Part shown: in pieces, positions 42,958 through 54,059 of the stretch | Position numbering within the stretch: position 1 is the stretch's first letter | How the letters are laid out: the number at the start of each line of letters is the position of its first letter | Assembly: GCA_963556195.1 (NCBI GenBank) | Contig: OY744529.1 | Coordinates: forward strand, 64,336,580-64,400,579 | Direction of reading: 5' to 3' | Length of the DNA: 64,000 nucleotides | DNA from: Sepiola atlantica | Lineage: Eukaryota > Mollusca > Cephalopoda > Sepiida > Sepiolidae | Notes under the pieces: generated by a model | What the model was told of the DNA's origin: nothing | Databases searched by the model: none | Seen by the model: only the letters and a program-made list of their open reading frames with translations | Position numbers and translations under genes: made by a program

Positions 42958-43239
42958 GACGTCAATCCATACATCAATCCATGAAAACCGTGTATGTTCT
43001 ATCTACCTATACCTGTGAACCAGGCGAAAGGCAGCTCTAACACTGGTTGTCTCGTAATCAAATCGAAGTTTCAAGTCTGTCTCAAGGCCACTTATAACAC
43101 AACGATTATAGCTAAGAGATAAAAATCAACTAAAAAGAGAAACAACAAAAACAAAGTTATAAAAAAACAAAATAAACTGAAAAATATATTGTAATTATCT
43201 TTATTTATATAAAGTTATGTAAAGTTAGGTATATGCATA

Positions 43240-43930
43240 TCTCCGTATATATAAAACTCAATATCTGTGTGTATGTGTTTGTGTGATGTCTGTGTGTTCC
43301 CTATAGAAAGCAAAGTTAGAGAATCTACATAAAACCTAAAAATGTATTCTTATGTAAAATTTACCGAGGAAGACAATGTAAGTGTTCCCGAATTTCTAAG
43401 GGCACCGTAAGAGGGCTATAAGGACATAACCACCTTAAAACTTCAAATATATCCTATTTTTATGAAATTTAAATCATATGTATAGAATTTTCTGGGGAAA
43501 ACAATGGAAGTGGTCCCGAATCTCTAAGTGAGTAATGGAGGCTATAAGGGCATAACCTCCTTTAAAACTTCAAATATATCTGATTTTGATTGCATTTGTA
43601 TCATATGTATAAAATTCTCCGGGGAAGACAATGGAAATGGCCCCGAATATCTCCGTGACCCGACCTCTAAGTGGCACATGAGGACAGAATCCCATGAAAA
43701 CTTAAAATACGTACATCTGATGTGAATGAAATTTAAAGTATATGTATTAGACACTAATTTAGGGAGTATTCCAACATTTCAGCTACTCCCAACTATATTA
43801 GGGGACGAACCGAAACGGGAAGGGTCAGTAAAAACCAAAAAATAATATGATTTTATGAGCATAAGAGTGAAAAAGTACATAGTAGTGATCATCATTCAAT
43901 CCCGAACAACGTTAGTTTTTTTTCTGCTCG
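43240..43930 (+). mobile_element. Non-autonomous Helitron-like element
   Basis: A TC start followed by TCCGTATATATAAAACTCAA at 43240 fits a Helitron 5' end. The interior contains two imperfect repeats of an AT-rich segment (TATCATATGTATAAAATTCT near 43600 and a relative near 43470). The 3' part is shared with 16803-17014, and the terminal hairpin (CCCGAACAACGTTAG) has decayed. Confidence 0.55.
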
Positions 43931-44091
43931 TGTTTATATATTTGTACGTATAGGATTTAAATCTAAACTAATTAACCGATCATAATGAATTTTGGAATAC
44001 AGCTGATAGGCATAAGATTGGGTAATGTGGTCTATATTTAGTTTAATTTAGTAGTTTTATACAAAGGGGGCAAATAGGGTGTGGATGGAAG

Positions 44092-44450
44092 CCCCTCGTG
44101 AAAATTGTGGCTGCTCTGGTGCCCCCTCGACGTAAGTTCACTAGACCAACTCGACAATCGACTAAATCCCATCCATTCACTGTGGAGGTCCCCAGATGCC
44201 GGAGAGCTTTCTACACAAATAACTTCTTTCCTCGTGCTGCTGGCCTCTGGAACTCCCTCCCTTCCCCCTGTTTCCCCGACAGTACTGGCATGCAGAAGTT
44301 TAAAACTAATGTAAACAGACATCTCGCTGCGCAGATCCCAATTTGGGTTGACCCCCAACCTTCTCCCTTATCTTTCTTCTCAGTAGCCCCTTACGTCTAC
44401 AATGGCGGCCTGCCTTGTCTGGGGTGAACTATGTTAAAAAAATTTTTTTT
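44092..44450 (+). pseudogene. LINE C-terminal fragment (family L) in the Helitron-like element
   Basis: An open frame from 44098 to 44427 encodes FTRPTRQSTKSHPFTVEVPR, RAFYTNNFFPRAAGLWNSLP and NVNRHLAAQIPIWVDPQP, the C-terminus of a non-LTR reverse transcriptase protein. It ends in an A-run followed by a T-run. 5'-truncated but with its last 110 codons open, so fairly young. Confidence 0.75.
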
Positions 44451-44765
44451 TTTTAAATTCCGATACATCCGATTTTTGTGAATGTTTAACAATAGGTATT
44501 AAACATCAATTAATAAATATTCCTCAAATTTCAGTTTCTTTGGAATATTTGAAAGGGATTTTAAGAGGCATAAAATAGGCACAACCTCCGATTTGAAAAT
44601 CTAAATATATCAGATCTGCATTAAATTTGATCCATAGTCATTAGACACCAATTATGCAAGACTCCCCGAATTTAAATTTCTTCTTAAGACCCCTTAAGTT
44701 TTAGACCTTTTATAGAATAAAAATCATGTAATGGATTTTGATCAAAACGGTTTAGTAGCATTATA

Positions 44766-46096
44766 CAGGGTGTTTCAAAAGTCTTGGGAACATTACAAAT
44801 GCGTATATCTCATGAACTATTCCAGGTAGAAAAATGAAACTGGTGCCATTTTAAAGCTTGCTTAATCAAGTTTTTGGTCATACTAATGATTTTCGTGTTA
44901 TCTTTCCAGGTGCAGTAATGGCGTTCTCTAAACAAGACAAGGCATTTTGCGTCCTCCAATTTGCAAAGACTGAATCGTGGACATGTGTTCAGCGTGCATT
45001 TCGCAGGAAATTTAAAAAAGAAGCCCCTGAAAGGAAATCCATTGTCAGATGGCATGCTAAATTTGTGAAAGATGGGTGTTTGTGCCCAAGTAAGCGAACA
45101 GGTCGCCCTTCAACTTCAGAAGATGCAGTTGAGCAAGTTCGGACAGCCTTTCAGCGGAGCCCCCGTAAATCAGTGAGAAGAGCCAGCAGGGAACTTCAGC
45201 TTGCTCCAGCAACTGTCTGGCGTGTCTTAAGGAAACGACTGCAAATGGTACCTTACAAGCTCAAGTTGGTCCAAAAGTTGAAGGACACTGATAAGCCACT
45301 TCGCCGTGACTTTTGCATTGCAATGCAAGAGAAGTTGGAAGATAACGGCTTTGATGACCGGCTTGTTTTTAGCGATGAGGCGACCTTCCATCTGAATGGC
45401 AAAGTTAACAAGCATAACACTCGCATATGGGGTACTGAGAATCCTCATGAACTTCTTGAGCACGAGCGAGATTCACCAAAAGTGAACGTGTTTTGTGCAA
45501 TTTCCAAGAAAGGTGTCTATGGACCGTTCTTCTTTGAAGAGGCAACTATCACTGGTGAATCCTATCTCAACATGCTGGAAGACTGGTTAATGGCTCAGTT
45601 GGAACAAGCAGAATCTGATGACTTCATTTTTCAACAAGATGGTGCACCACCACACTGGAGTCTTAGAGTAAGGCAGTTTCTTAACACAAGGCTGCCTGGT
45701 AGATGGATTGGGAGATCTGGGCGAGGTGATGACGTTCTCATGCCCTGGCCTCCTAGGTCTCCAGATCTTACCCCGTGTGACTTTTTCCTTTGGGGCTTTG
45801 TCAAGCAACAAGTCTATGTGCCGCCCCTTCCAAGAGATATTGACGAACTAAAGGCTCGAGTAACGGCAGTTGTGGGAACCATTGACGTCAAGATGCTGGA
45901 ACGCGTTTGGCAGGAAATGGACTATCGACTAGATGTCTGTCGTGTGACGAATGATGCTCATATTGAGCAACTTTGAAGATTCCCCACAAAACTTGAAACT
46001 TTAACCTTTCCAACGGTACCAATTTCATTTTCCAACTCCTAATAGTTTTTGAGTTATTAAAAATCGTTATGTTCCCAAGACTTTTGAAACACCCTG
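44766..46096 (+). mobile_element. Complete mariner-type DNA transposon (1,331 bp)
   Basis: Perfect 28-bp terminal inverted repeats (CAGGGTGTTTCAAAAGTCTT + GGGAACAT) at 44766-44793 and 46069-46096. TA flanks both ends (44764-44765 and 46097-46098), as expected for the Tc1/mariner superfamily. It encloses one uninterrupted transposase gene. Nothing visible prevents activity. Confidence 0.93.
44918..45976 (+). CDS. Mariner-type DDD transposase, intact
   Basis: 352 residues from ATG at 44918. I prefer this start to the in-frame ATG at 44858 because the 20 extra residues do not look like the family and the known N-terminal helix-turn-helix begins at MAFSKQDKAF. Residues 1-55 form a first helix-turn-helix, 56-64 a GRP-type linker (KRTGRPS) and 70-110 a second. 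The catalytic domain has D153 (LVFSDEATFH), D241 (FIFQQDGAPPH) and D288 (SPDLTPCDFFLW). By my count 46 residues separate D241 and D288 (41 if D283 of SPD is used), more than the 34 of classical mariner. Related transposases share the WIGR...WPPRSPDLTP segment that lengthens this region. The enzyme would bind the TIRs and carry out cut-and-paste at TA. The frame has no stops or frameshifts, and codon use is less AT-rich than the surroundings, suggesting recent arrival. Stop is TGA at 45974. Confidence 0.93.
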   Translation: MAFSKQDKAFCVLQFAKTESWTCVQRAFRRKFKKEAPERKSIVRWHAKFVKDGCLCPSKRTGRPSTSEDAVEQVRTAFQRSPRKSVRRASRELQLAPATVWRVLRKRLQMVPYKLKLVQKLKDTDKPLRRDFCIAMQEKLEDNGFDDRLVFSDEATFHLNGKVNKHNTRIWGTENPHELLEHERDSPKVNVFCAISKKGVYGPFFFEEATITGESYLNMLEDWLMAQLEQAESDDFIFQQDGAPPHWSLRVRQFLNTRLPGRWIGRSGRGDDVLMPWPPRSPDLTPCDFFLWGFVKQQVYVPPLPRDIDELKARVTAVVGTIDVKMLERVWQEMDYRLDVCRVTNDAHIEQL

Positions 46097-46196
46097 TATA
46101 ATGATTTTAATCTTTATAAGGGAACATAAAAGTAGCACAAAACTGTTCTCTTCGAAGAATTCGTTTTACCCGTCCTGTGACGGGTGTTCTTCTAGT

Positions 46197-46765
46197 TTCT
46201 TCTATTTAAAGAAGAAGGAAACTCTAGCCCCTAACTTCGTGCTCGATAAGACTTCAACTCGGAACAATGTCCCCACCCGGCGTTGCCCGTTGCATCATTT
46301 CTTCATCCAGGCAACGCAAACAGGAATAACAAGTATTAAGTAAACTTAACTACTTTATCATAACTACTTAATTAGAGAAAGATTATTCATGCTTGTTTGA
46401 GAAACATTATTATTTTGGCCTCAGAATGTTATTGAGAAAGAGAATAGCAATCGGTTGCTTTTAAGTGAGCCCAACTTTACAAGTTACTTGACCACTCGTT
46501 GACAATTTAGGGTCAGAGTGAGTGTGAAAAGCCGTCACCCTCCCGACCTCAATGTGGAGAATGGTAAGTGGTGTTAAGTTGATGCTCGATGTCCATTAAT
46601 TGGACGGAAACGACTTTGACCCCCCCCCCACACACACGCACACTCACACTCACATTTCTGACCAGGCACAAGAACCACCACCATTCCCCATAAAGGCACC
46701 TATATATTTACCAATTTTTGTTCCAGTGTGATTCTAGATACATTAAATTCAACCAGGGGTTTTTA
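46197..46765. other. No gene recognised
   Basis: Contains C-run and (CA)-rich sequence near 46620-46650. No assignable feature. Confidence 0.5.
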
Positions 46766-46767
46766 CC

Positions 46768-47042
46768 CCGCCCAATAAACCGGTATTGTCTGGGCCTTCG
46801 GGTCTGGATTTACGCCGGTCTATCGGTTGTCCGTCCTGTGCAGTTCTAGGAGGTGCACCCTCCCAGGCTTTGCATTCTCACCCTTTGAGAGGGGGTTAGT
46901 TTATTGCTAATCGCCTGAGGCGCCCCTACCGGAGAATGCCGACGGGGCTACCCAGGCAATTTTTAAACAGCCAGAGTGCTCAAATTTTTCCCACTTTCCC
47001 GACCTTGTGTCACATCTTAGCTTGTGGGAGGAAGATAAATAG
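46768..47042 (+). mobile_element. U2-SINE family copy lacking the first head part
   Basis: It starts near CCGCCCAATAAACCGGTATT, so it keeps only the second U2-like piece. Body (GGCGCCCCTACCGGAGAATG) and tail (GTGGGAGGAAGATAAATAG) are conserved. Confidence 0.8.
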
Positions 47043-47254
47043 AATTAGACGTCCCTCTCAAAGCCTTATAGACAAGATAAAAACAGAACATATTACTAAA
47101 TATAAGACGAAGCTTCCTTTCTACTTCCGGGTTCTCTGCCTAAAGAGGTTGACTCATCCATCCATCCATCCATCAACATTTAATACATCTTATTATAATC
47201 AACATTATGCGTCTGTCGGTAGTCAAAACTGTGTAACTACCTAAGATACAATTT

Positions 47255-48250
47255 CCCATAAGATCACGTAAGATGATTTAATTAACAAAAATAATCACCA
47301 ACAAATGAAATCTTTATTATAACACCGTCAACCATCGACTTAAATTTAACACCCAATTCAATTCATATACACAAAAACTCATGGTTCACAGAGTCAATGA
47401 TATGATGAATTAGTGTACTGTTTCTTTTAATACTGATTTTAATTTTAATAAATACGTTACGAGCATTAATAATTTCTAATTATTCATATTTTAATACGTA
47501 TTATAAATAATTTTGGGATACATCTTAAAGGAAAGCAATAAAATAAATCTGCAGTTTGTATTATCTCCTTTCTTTCGTTAAATACAGAAAATATTACACT
47601 GAAATAGACGTGAATGGAAGAACCAGCGTCTCTATTCTATTGTTTGCACGAGTTTAAATTTTCTTCTATACTGAATTAAAAAAAAACATTTAAGATTATT
47701 CTACTCATATGACTTATAAATATAAATAATAGACTAATATTAATATAAAACATTTGAAATTATTCAACTTATGCAAATAATATAATTTTAATCACCAAGA
47801 AATGGCATCTCATATTATTTACACCGTTGACCATCTACTTTAGTTTAAAACCCAATTCAATTTATATACACAAAAACTCGTGGTTCACAGAGTCAATGAT
47901 ATGGCTAATTAACGTATTGATTTTTAAAACTGGTTTTAACAAATAAATTACGTGTATCAATAATTTCTAATTTTTTGTTTATATTTTAATACATATTATA
48001 AATAATTTTGCAAATAAATCTAAAAAAGCAATAAAGCAAGTCTGTAATTTGTATGGTCTACTTTCTTTCGTTAAAAGGTTAAATTAAGTAAATATTACAA
48101 TGAAATAGTCTTGAATAGAAAAACACTTCTATTGTTTTCAATAGTTAAAAATTAAAAAATGTTTTTATCTATATTAAATAAAAATAAAAACGTTTAAAAT
48201 TATTCTACTCATATAACCTATATAAATAATAAAATTATATTAAATATTAA
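47255..48250. repeat. Diverged tandem duplication, period about 499 bp
   Basis: Two units in direct orientation. GGTTCACAGAGTCAATGATA occurs at 47383 and 47882, ACCCAATTCAATT is shared and TATTATAAATAATTTTG aligns as well. Very AT-rich, no coding. Sequence at 47625-47642 (GAACCAGCGTCTCTATTC) is also repeated inverted at 48287-48304. Confidence 0.8.
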
Positions 48251-48545
48251 AAAAACATTTAAATTTACTGAATTCATGCAAATAATCGAATAGAGACGCT
48301 GGTTCTTCTATTCGCTTCTATTTTATTGTAATATTTATTGAATTTAACTATTAATTAAACAATATTTGTATCAAAGAAAAACGAAAATAAACTTTTAATT
48401 TTACAGCACAATTTTTCCTTTTTTTGCGTTAAGTATTTCGATTTTATTCGTTATTCGTCTGATAAAACAAAAATAAACAGAAATATTTTCTCAGTTCAAT
48501 TACTGATTAACTTTTACACGTTAAAAACTAAAAATGTATAATCAA

Positions 48546-48550
48546 TTCTT

Positions 48551-48581
<31 letters not shown>

Positions 48582-48602
48582 TTATTATTATTATTATTAT
48601 TA
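48546..48602. repeat. (TTC)n-(TTA)n microsatellite
   Basis: Two adjoining trinucleotide tracts immediately before a Helitron-like end. Confidence 0.95.
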
Positions 48603-48650
48603 TACTGAACGCTAAACTAAAAAAAACTCTTTAGTATAATGCTAGACAGA

Positions 48651-49100
48651 CTAGCAGGAGACGCGTGGAAATTCCACGGTGCTTTCTAAAGCAATCTGTA
48701 TAATTTACAGTTAACAATAATATTCCCTTCAAAATAATAAATGTTTATCAGGGGCAATACTATTATAATTGATTCTCTCTTCTTCAGTAAAAATAAGTGT
48801 CATTGTCAGCTAAATATTCTGTTAATAAATAAAACGAATATTTATTTAAAATTGTAGCAATTTAAAACAATATACCAATCAACGTTTGCTTCCCTAAAGT
48901 TTTTCTCCTATATACTTTAATAACACAAAATAAACCCTCAGATATACCTTAATTTTGGGATTGAGTTATATTTGAACAAAAACAATAACAAACTGTTTTA
49001 ATTGTTCTAATTCGCCGTAATTTATAATTAACTGAGCAAATAACCTTATCTCTCTTTCTTTTAGCTACCTAAGTATTTCTCTCGCCTATTTCATACTATG
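48651..49100 (-). mobile_element. Helitron-like non-autonomous element, copy of 9819-10330
   Basis: The minus-strand 3' end GGAATTTCCACGCGTCTCCTG precedes CTAG at 48651-48654. CACGGTGCTTTCTAAAGCAA and ATTTACAGTTAACAATAATA match the 9.8-kb copy. Confidence 0.5.
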
Positions 49101-49129
49101 TTTATTTAACCACTCTCTAATATCTCTGT

Positions 49130-49281
49130 TGTGATACTGCAAGTTTATTTGCGGTGGCTATCGAAAAGAGGTGGAGAATACTGGAAATCTGGGGAGATTT
49201 GTTGTCACTCAGACTCCAGGGAATACCACCGGTTGTCGGTGAGCAATCACTGATGACCTGTGTGAGAACTCCTAGTGAGTA

Positions 49282-49363
<82 letters not shown>

Positions 49364-49383
49364 ATAAATAATAATAATAATAA
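49130..49383 (+). mobile_element. LINE family K, 3' UTR end with (AAT)n tail
   Basis: From CGAAAAGAGGTGGAGAATAC and CAGACTCCAGGGAATACCAC to AACTCCTAGTGAGTAAATAA, then about 33 AAT units (49284-49383). The A/T-rich tail marks the 3' end of the element. Confidence 0.75.
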
Positions 49384-49389
49384 TACAAG

Positions 49390-50475
49390 CAAGGAGACCT
49401 GATGTTATTATAATAGACAAAAAGGAAAAATCTTGTAAAATCGTAGACTTCGCCGTTCCAGCAGACCACAGAGTGAAGATCAAAGACACGGAATAACGAA
49501 GTAAATACACAGAACTAGCCAGAGAACTGAAAGGAATATGGAGCATGAAGAAAGTTAGTATAATGCCAATAATCGTAGGAGCACTAGGAACAATCCCCAA
49601 AAACCTGGAGAAAAGACTGGGAGAAATTGGAATCAAAGGGACTATCGAAACCATACAAAGGACGACAATGATCAAAACAGCTGCAATCTTAAGGAAAATC
49701 CTCGAATGCGGAAACTAACACACATAAGCTACAAAGGCTAACCAGTCACAAGGAATTTACAACGGAGAAAACAAGACCACACGAAGAACACCACAACAAG
49801 AGCCAAGGAACAGAAACTGCAAGAAACAGCACTTCATAACCCCCCCCTCCCAATAAATTACACCGGCCTCAGCTATCACTACACAAAAATGAACCAAGAA
49901 ACAGAAATTACAAGAAACACTATAAGCTCCTCCCTCTCCCCCCCCAAAAAAAATTAATAAGAATTAAAAAAAATTTTTTTTTTTAAATAAGGGAAGAGAA
50001 AAGGAAAAGAACAAAAAAAAAGAAAAAGAATTGAAAGGAAAAAATTTAAAAATTAAAAAAATAATTTAAAAAAAAATTAATTTAAAGAAATATTATTTTA
50101 GTCATTTATTTATTTTTTTAACTGGTGTCAGTCTAGGCCGACAAAATATTTGTAGAAGGTCGAGGAGGATGAGAAGACCGAGGAGGGAGAGCACAAACCA
50201 GACCTCCACTGGAAAAGCGCAGAGAGTGCTGAGACCTTGGGGAGGCTTGTTGCCACCCAAATCCCAGAGAAGACCACTTGTCCTTACCAGCGAGAAATCA
50301 ATGGTAAGAGACTGTTGCGATACCGCATCGTTATCGAAAAGAGGTGAAGAACACTGGAAGTCTGAGGAGACTTGTTGTCACTCAGACTCCAGGAAATACT
50401 ACTGGTTGTTGTCGGTGAGCAATCACTGATGATGATCTGTGTGAGAACTCCTAGTGAGTACAAATAATAATAATA
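49390..50475 (+). pseudogene. LINE family K: C-terminal coding and 3' UTR
   Basis: RPDVIIIDKKEKSCKIVDFA, then VPADHRVKIKDTE, and after one stop KYTELARELKGIWSMKK, IVGALGTIPKNLEKRLGEI and IQRTTMIKTAAILRKILECG. This is the best-preserved C-terminus of the family. The 3' UTR passes poly-A/T-rich sequence (49930-50120) and the conserved AACCAGACCTCCACTGG block, ending CCTAGTGAGTACAAATAATA. 5'-truncated. Confidence 0.75.
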
Positions 50476-50581
50476 TAGAAGTAAAGAAACTTATTATTTT
50501 TTATGCAAGATGTATCAGATGTAATAGTTTATATATTTTCGAATGAAATCAAAGTAGAATAAATACTAGTGGTAATAGTTG

Positions 50582-50600
50582 TGACCCAACGGGTCATATG
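50582..50600 (+). mobile_element. Possible Helitron hairpin (relic)
   Basis: GACCCAACGGGTC is identical to the hairpin at 2421-2433, but no CTAG follows at the proper distance. Confidence 0.3.
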
Positions 50601-50663
50601 TATCTCTATTAATATTTTATTTTGTATTTATTTTGTGTGTGTTTTGTTTTAGCGCGAACGTTG

Positions 50664-50868
50664 ACCCTGGCTAGAAGCAAAGTGTGGTACCTGTTCCGAT
50701 ACTGCACTTCATCTTTTCTGTCCTCGGTCAGTGGAGGAGAAATCCTTCTAGATCGAGATAATTTTTATTTTGTCGCAATTCAGAGTACCCCTTTTTGGGG
50801 AGCTGGATTTCCCCACATTAAAAACCGACTTTGTGTCTAACTCTACCCTCATGGGGAGGCAAGTAAAT
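50664..50868 (+). mobile_element. U2-SINE relic
   Basis: GGCTAGAAGCAAAGTGTGGT and CCTGTTCCGATACTGCAC preserve the head. The body is mostly lost. The tail GACTTTGTGTCTAACTC with GGGGAGGCAAGTAAATAG remains. Old and diverged. Confidence 0.6.
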
Positions 50869-51069
50869 AGGGACCCCGAAATAATTTAGATGCAAATCAC
50901 ATAAGATAATGGGTTTAAAAAAGTTAAATAGATTACCATCGAGTTACAAAACATCATTTTTGTTGTAATTAATTTCACCCAACCTAAAATGCAAACAGTT
51001 TTAGTAGCACCCCTTCTATAATGGAGATTTCGTGTCTGTCTATAACCAACATTCGTAATATTAGTTTCT

Positions 51070-51400
51070 TTTCTTTTCTCCCTCCATGCGCCTAGCGTCA
51101 GCTGGAATGTCCATCATATGAACAGAGCTTCTTTCTAAGAACCTCTCATCTGTGGAACACATTACGACGGAACCACTTCCCTGCAGACTACAACATGGCC
51201 ATCTTCAAATCCAATGTCAACAAATATTTGTCATAAACCGTTCCCATAAGTAACCAAACTTTGTTCATTCCATTCACCAGTTTCAATCCTCTCATATTAG
51301 TCTTCGTTATTTCAATTGACAATCAATCTTATTACCCTTTATCCTCGAGTAGCTTTTGGATTTAATAAGTGCTGAATCATTAGTAAAAAACAAAGCAAAT
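51070..51400 (+). pseudogene. LINE C-terminal fragment (family J)
   Basis: CCTAGCGTCAGCTGGAATGT, GTGGAACACATTACGACGGA and CCAATGTCAACAAATATTTG correspond to the last ~70 codons. The 3' end is CCTTTATCCTCGAGTAGCTT...GAATCATTAGTAAAAAA. Confidence 0.7.
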
Positions 51401-51404
51401 CAAA

Positions 51405-51865
51405 ACAAAAACGCAAGAGACGTTGCTATTTTTTCCACCTTTATCGTTATTTTCATGGTAGGTGCTCGACTGAGCTTCAATGTATGCCCCCCCCCCCCGA
51501 TGTAAAACGTCTACAACAAAAACTCGTTTAGCTACAACCACTGTCAATAAATTTTCCTTTCTCCCTCTGTGTACCTACAACTAAGCTGAACTTCTATGAG
51601 AAAAGTTTCTTTCCTAGAACTGCCCGTTTGTGGAACACAGTACCACGGTGCTGCTTTCCGACTAACTATAACATTCAAGTCCAACATAAAACAAATTCTT
51701 GTTGAGCCGTCCTCTTCAATAGTCACGTTCTGATCAGTTACAACCATTTTTACTAATCCCCTCGATGTTTCACCGTTCACCTGTCAAACTCAATAACCCT
51801 TATCCTCGAGTGGCCTTTGCTCCTTGATAAGCGATGATTCGTTTGTAAAAAAAGAAAAAAAAACA
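51405..51865 (+). pseudogene. LINE C-terminal fragment (family J), next copy in tandem
   Basis: It begins AGAGACGTTGCTATTTTTTC directly after the A-rich tail of the previous copy and runs to CCCTTATCCTCGAGTGGCCT. A C-run of 14 at about 51487-51500 matches the C-run of the copy at 30.16 kb, so these two are close relatives. Confidence 0.7.
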
Positions 51866-52415
51866 AACCAAACAACGTCGATATCCACTTGATTACGGCT
51901 ACCTCTTTCTTCTCCGATGAAGGTCCATGAAGTACATTTCTCAGAAGTTAAGTTAACTTGTTTTAATGGGACCCGTATTTCAAGCAAATAAAATGTTGTA
52001 CATTTAACATTCAGCCAATTTCGAGCGTTACTAAATGGTCTCTTAACTCTGACATCTTTACGGGGATCGTCGAAGAGGTAGTGCCATAATTATATTTTCA
52101 CCTCAGAGCATCAAATGATAAAATAATTTGTGAATTTATTTCAAAATGCTATATTTAAGTAAGCAATCCTGTAAACTTATGTTAATGGTTGTAAAAATAC
52201 CTACATCTTCAAGTACTTGACACTACCCCATAAACGCAGAAGGTGGTCTGCGTGCAGCGGTTCGGTAAAGTGGGTCTGGGGAATAAATGTGTCACGCCCT
52301 CTTTACGTTGAATGAAAGGAATTATTTGCAAGATACAAGTAGCAAGACGCGATTGCGGCAGTAGCAGCAGCAACAACAGCAGCAACAGCAGCAATATTTT
52401 TAGTCTTCATCTAAT
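51866..52415. other. No gene recognised; short (AGC)n
   Basis: (AGC/AAC)n at 52355-52396. Remainder unassigned. Confidence 0.5.
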
Positions 52416-52419
52416 CTAC

Positions 52420-52650
52420 TAATTTATATCCGCTCCTTGAGCGGTGTTAGTACAGTACCTGGGTATGTAAATTTCCATCGTTACCTAGCTTAGTATTTGC
52501 ATGAGAGAGTAAGTAACTATGATGAATGTATTTACGTATTGTTTTGCTTGACGAAAAACATTTTTTAAGCAAAAATAATTCACTTTGAACTAATGCAGAA
52601 TACCCTTTATGTCTACTTATTTGTGGATTATGAAAATAAGGTGACTTAGT
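52420..52650 (+). repeat. Dispersed repeat, copy 1
   Basis: GTACAGTACCTGGGTATG, CTTAGTATTTGCATGAGAG and TTTGAACTAATGCAGAATA recur in order at 53690-54010, about 1.27 kb downstream. Too diverged to call as LTRs. Confidence 0.6.
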
Positions 52651-53689
52651 TAAACTATTTATGTAATGTTTTTTTTTTTTAAATGTTATTACATTGTGTT
52701 AATTTCTGTAAATTTATCAAACATGTATCCAGTTAAAAAATATTTAGACTTAAGTGAGATTCGAACTCGGGTATTAACATTGTAAAAACTACTGTCTATT
52801 CCCTTTTTGTCAACCAATCACATGTTTCTATTTGTGTACGAACAGACAAACAAAAAACACAATTGTTTAATTGTATATAGATTAACTGAAATACACGTTT
52901 CAGGAGGAATAAATAATAAGATTTTAAGATTTTAAGAAATGCAAGTGATAAAACCTCCAAATATTTAAAAGTAATTACAAAAAAAAAAGGTGTGTGAAAA
53001 TAGAAACTAAATAAGTGAGGTTATGAATTCGTCCTGTACATACACCGTCTACTAAAGCGTACGTCTGTACGATTCTTCTAATTTTCCTTTTCTTACACCT
53101 GTACGTCTCTCCGAGTTTCCCTTTTTCATTTCACCCAATATACCATTCCTCACAAATGTACGTAACTGATTAAATTAAGTTTTAATTTTAAAGCAATTTC
53201 ATTCAATTAATTAAATTTCCTTGATAAAATTAAATTTCTGATAAGTCATAATTAAAAAAAACTATTAATTTGTAAAAAATAGACGAACACGCACTTCATG
53301 AAACAAAAATCTCCCGGGCAAAACCGTGTAGATACAGGCAGTTCCTAATAAAGTTAAAAACGTAAGTCTGATCCTTATTTTCAAAATATCAATATGAAGC
53401 TGAATATATAGCACCCATTGCTGCTATCATGAAGTTCGAAATACTGAGAAGTGATTACATGTCTATGGTGTAGAAAAGAACGCAGCAGAATTGTTGGGCA
53501 ACTCGTCACTCGTGTTTGAATTATACGAGTTAATTCTGTGCAACGGGCCTCCATACATTTTTGTGAATGATGAGACAAAAAAAGGAAGAATAACATTTCG
53601 TGTTAAAAGAATAAAGTAAAAATAAAGTTCATGAAATAACATATTTATATATTTATAAAATTACAAAATATATGAAAATGACAATTTCT
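52651..53689. other. No gene recognised
   Basis: AT-rich. A box-B-like sequence on the minus strand (GAGTTCGAATCTC, near 52757) has no convincing partner box A. Confidence 0.45.
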
Positions 53690-54010
53690 CATCTGTGTAT
53701 ACAAGTTTATAGCTTGGTCGGTATTGGTACAGTACCTGGGTATGTCAATTTTCATATTTATCTTACTTCCACTACTTTAAAGCAAGTGTTGATAAAAATA
53801 TTTGTGAAATTTCGTGGAAAAAATACGCTACTTAGTATTTGCAGGAGATACAAGTAACTACAATGAATGTGTTTAGGTATTTCTTTTTATTAAGAAATAA
53901 AAATAGAAATTATGTTTAAAAAGCAAACAATATTTCCTTTTGAACTAATGCCGAATAATTTTATGTCTACTTTTTTGCGGATTTAAAAAAAAAACAAGAT
54001 CACTTTGTTA
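53690..54010 (+). repeat. Dispersed repeat, copy 2
   Basis: Counterpart of 52420-52650 (GTACAGTACCTGGGTATG, CTTAGTATTTGCAGGAGA, TTTTGAACTAATGCCGAATA). Confidence 0.6.
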
Positions 54011-54059
54011 CATAACGAAGGTTTGAATGAAAAGTTTGAGTGACACCTGAAGGTTCAGA

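Larger units (their letters stand above)
43931..46195 (+). mobile_element. Helitron-like element carrying two later insertions
   Basis: The flanking sequence is shared with 3880-4255. The 3' end is well preserved: a perfect 7-bp stem ACCCGTC-CTGT-GACGGGT (46168-46185), six bases, then CTAG before T (46192-46196). A LINE tail (44092-44450) and a mariner-type transposon (44766-46096) interrupt it. Confidence 0.6.

Noticed and set aside
49247..49675. 142-codon minus-strand frame as a gene
   Set aside because: Antisense of LINE family K coding sequence joined to the (AAT)n tract.
52740..52800. tRNA-like relic on the minus strand
   Set aside because: Only a box-B-like GAGTTCGAATCTC; no reliable box A or stem pairing.
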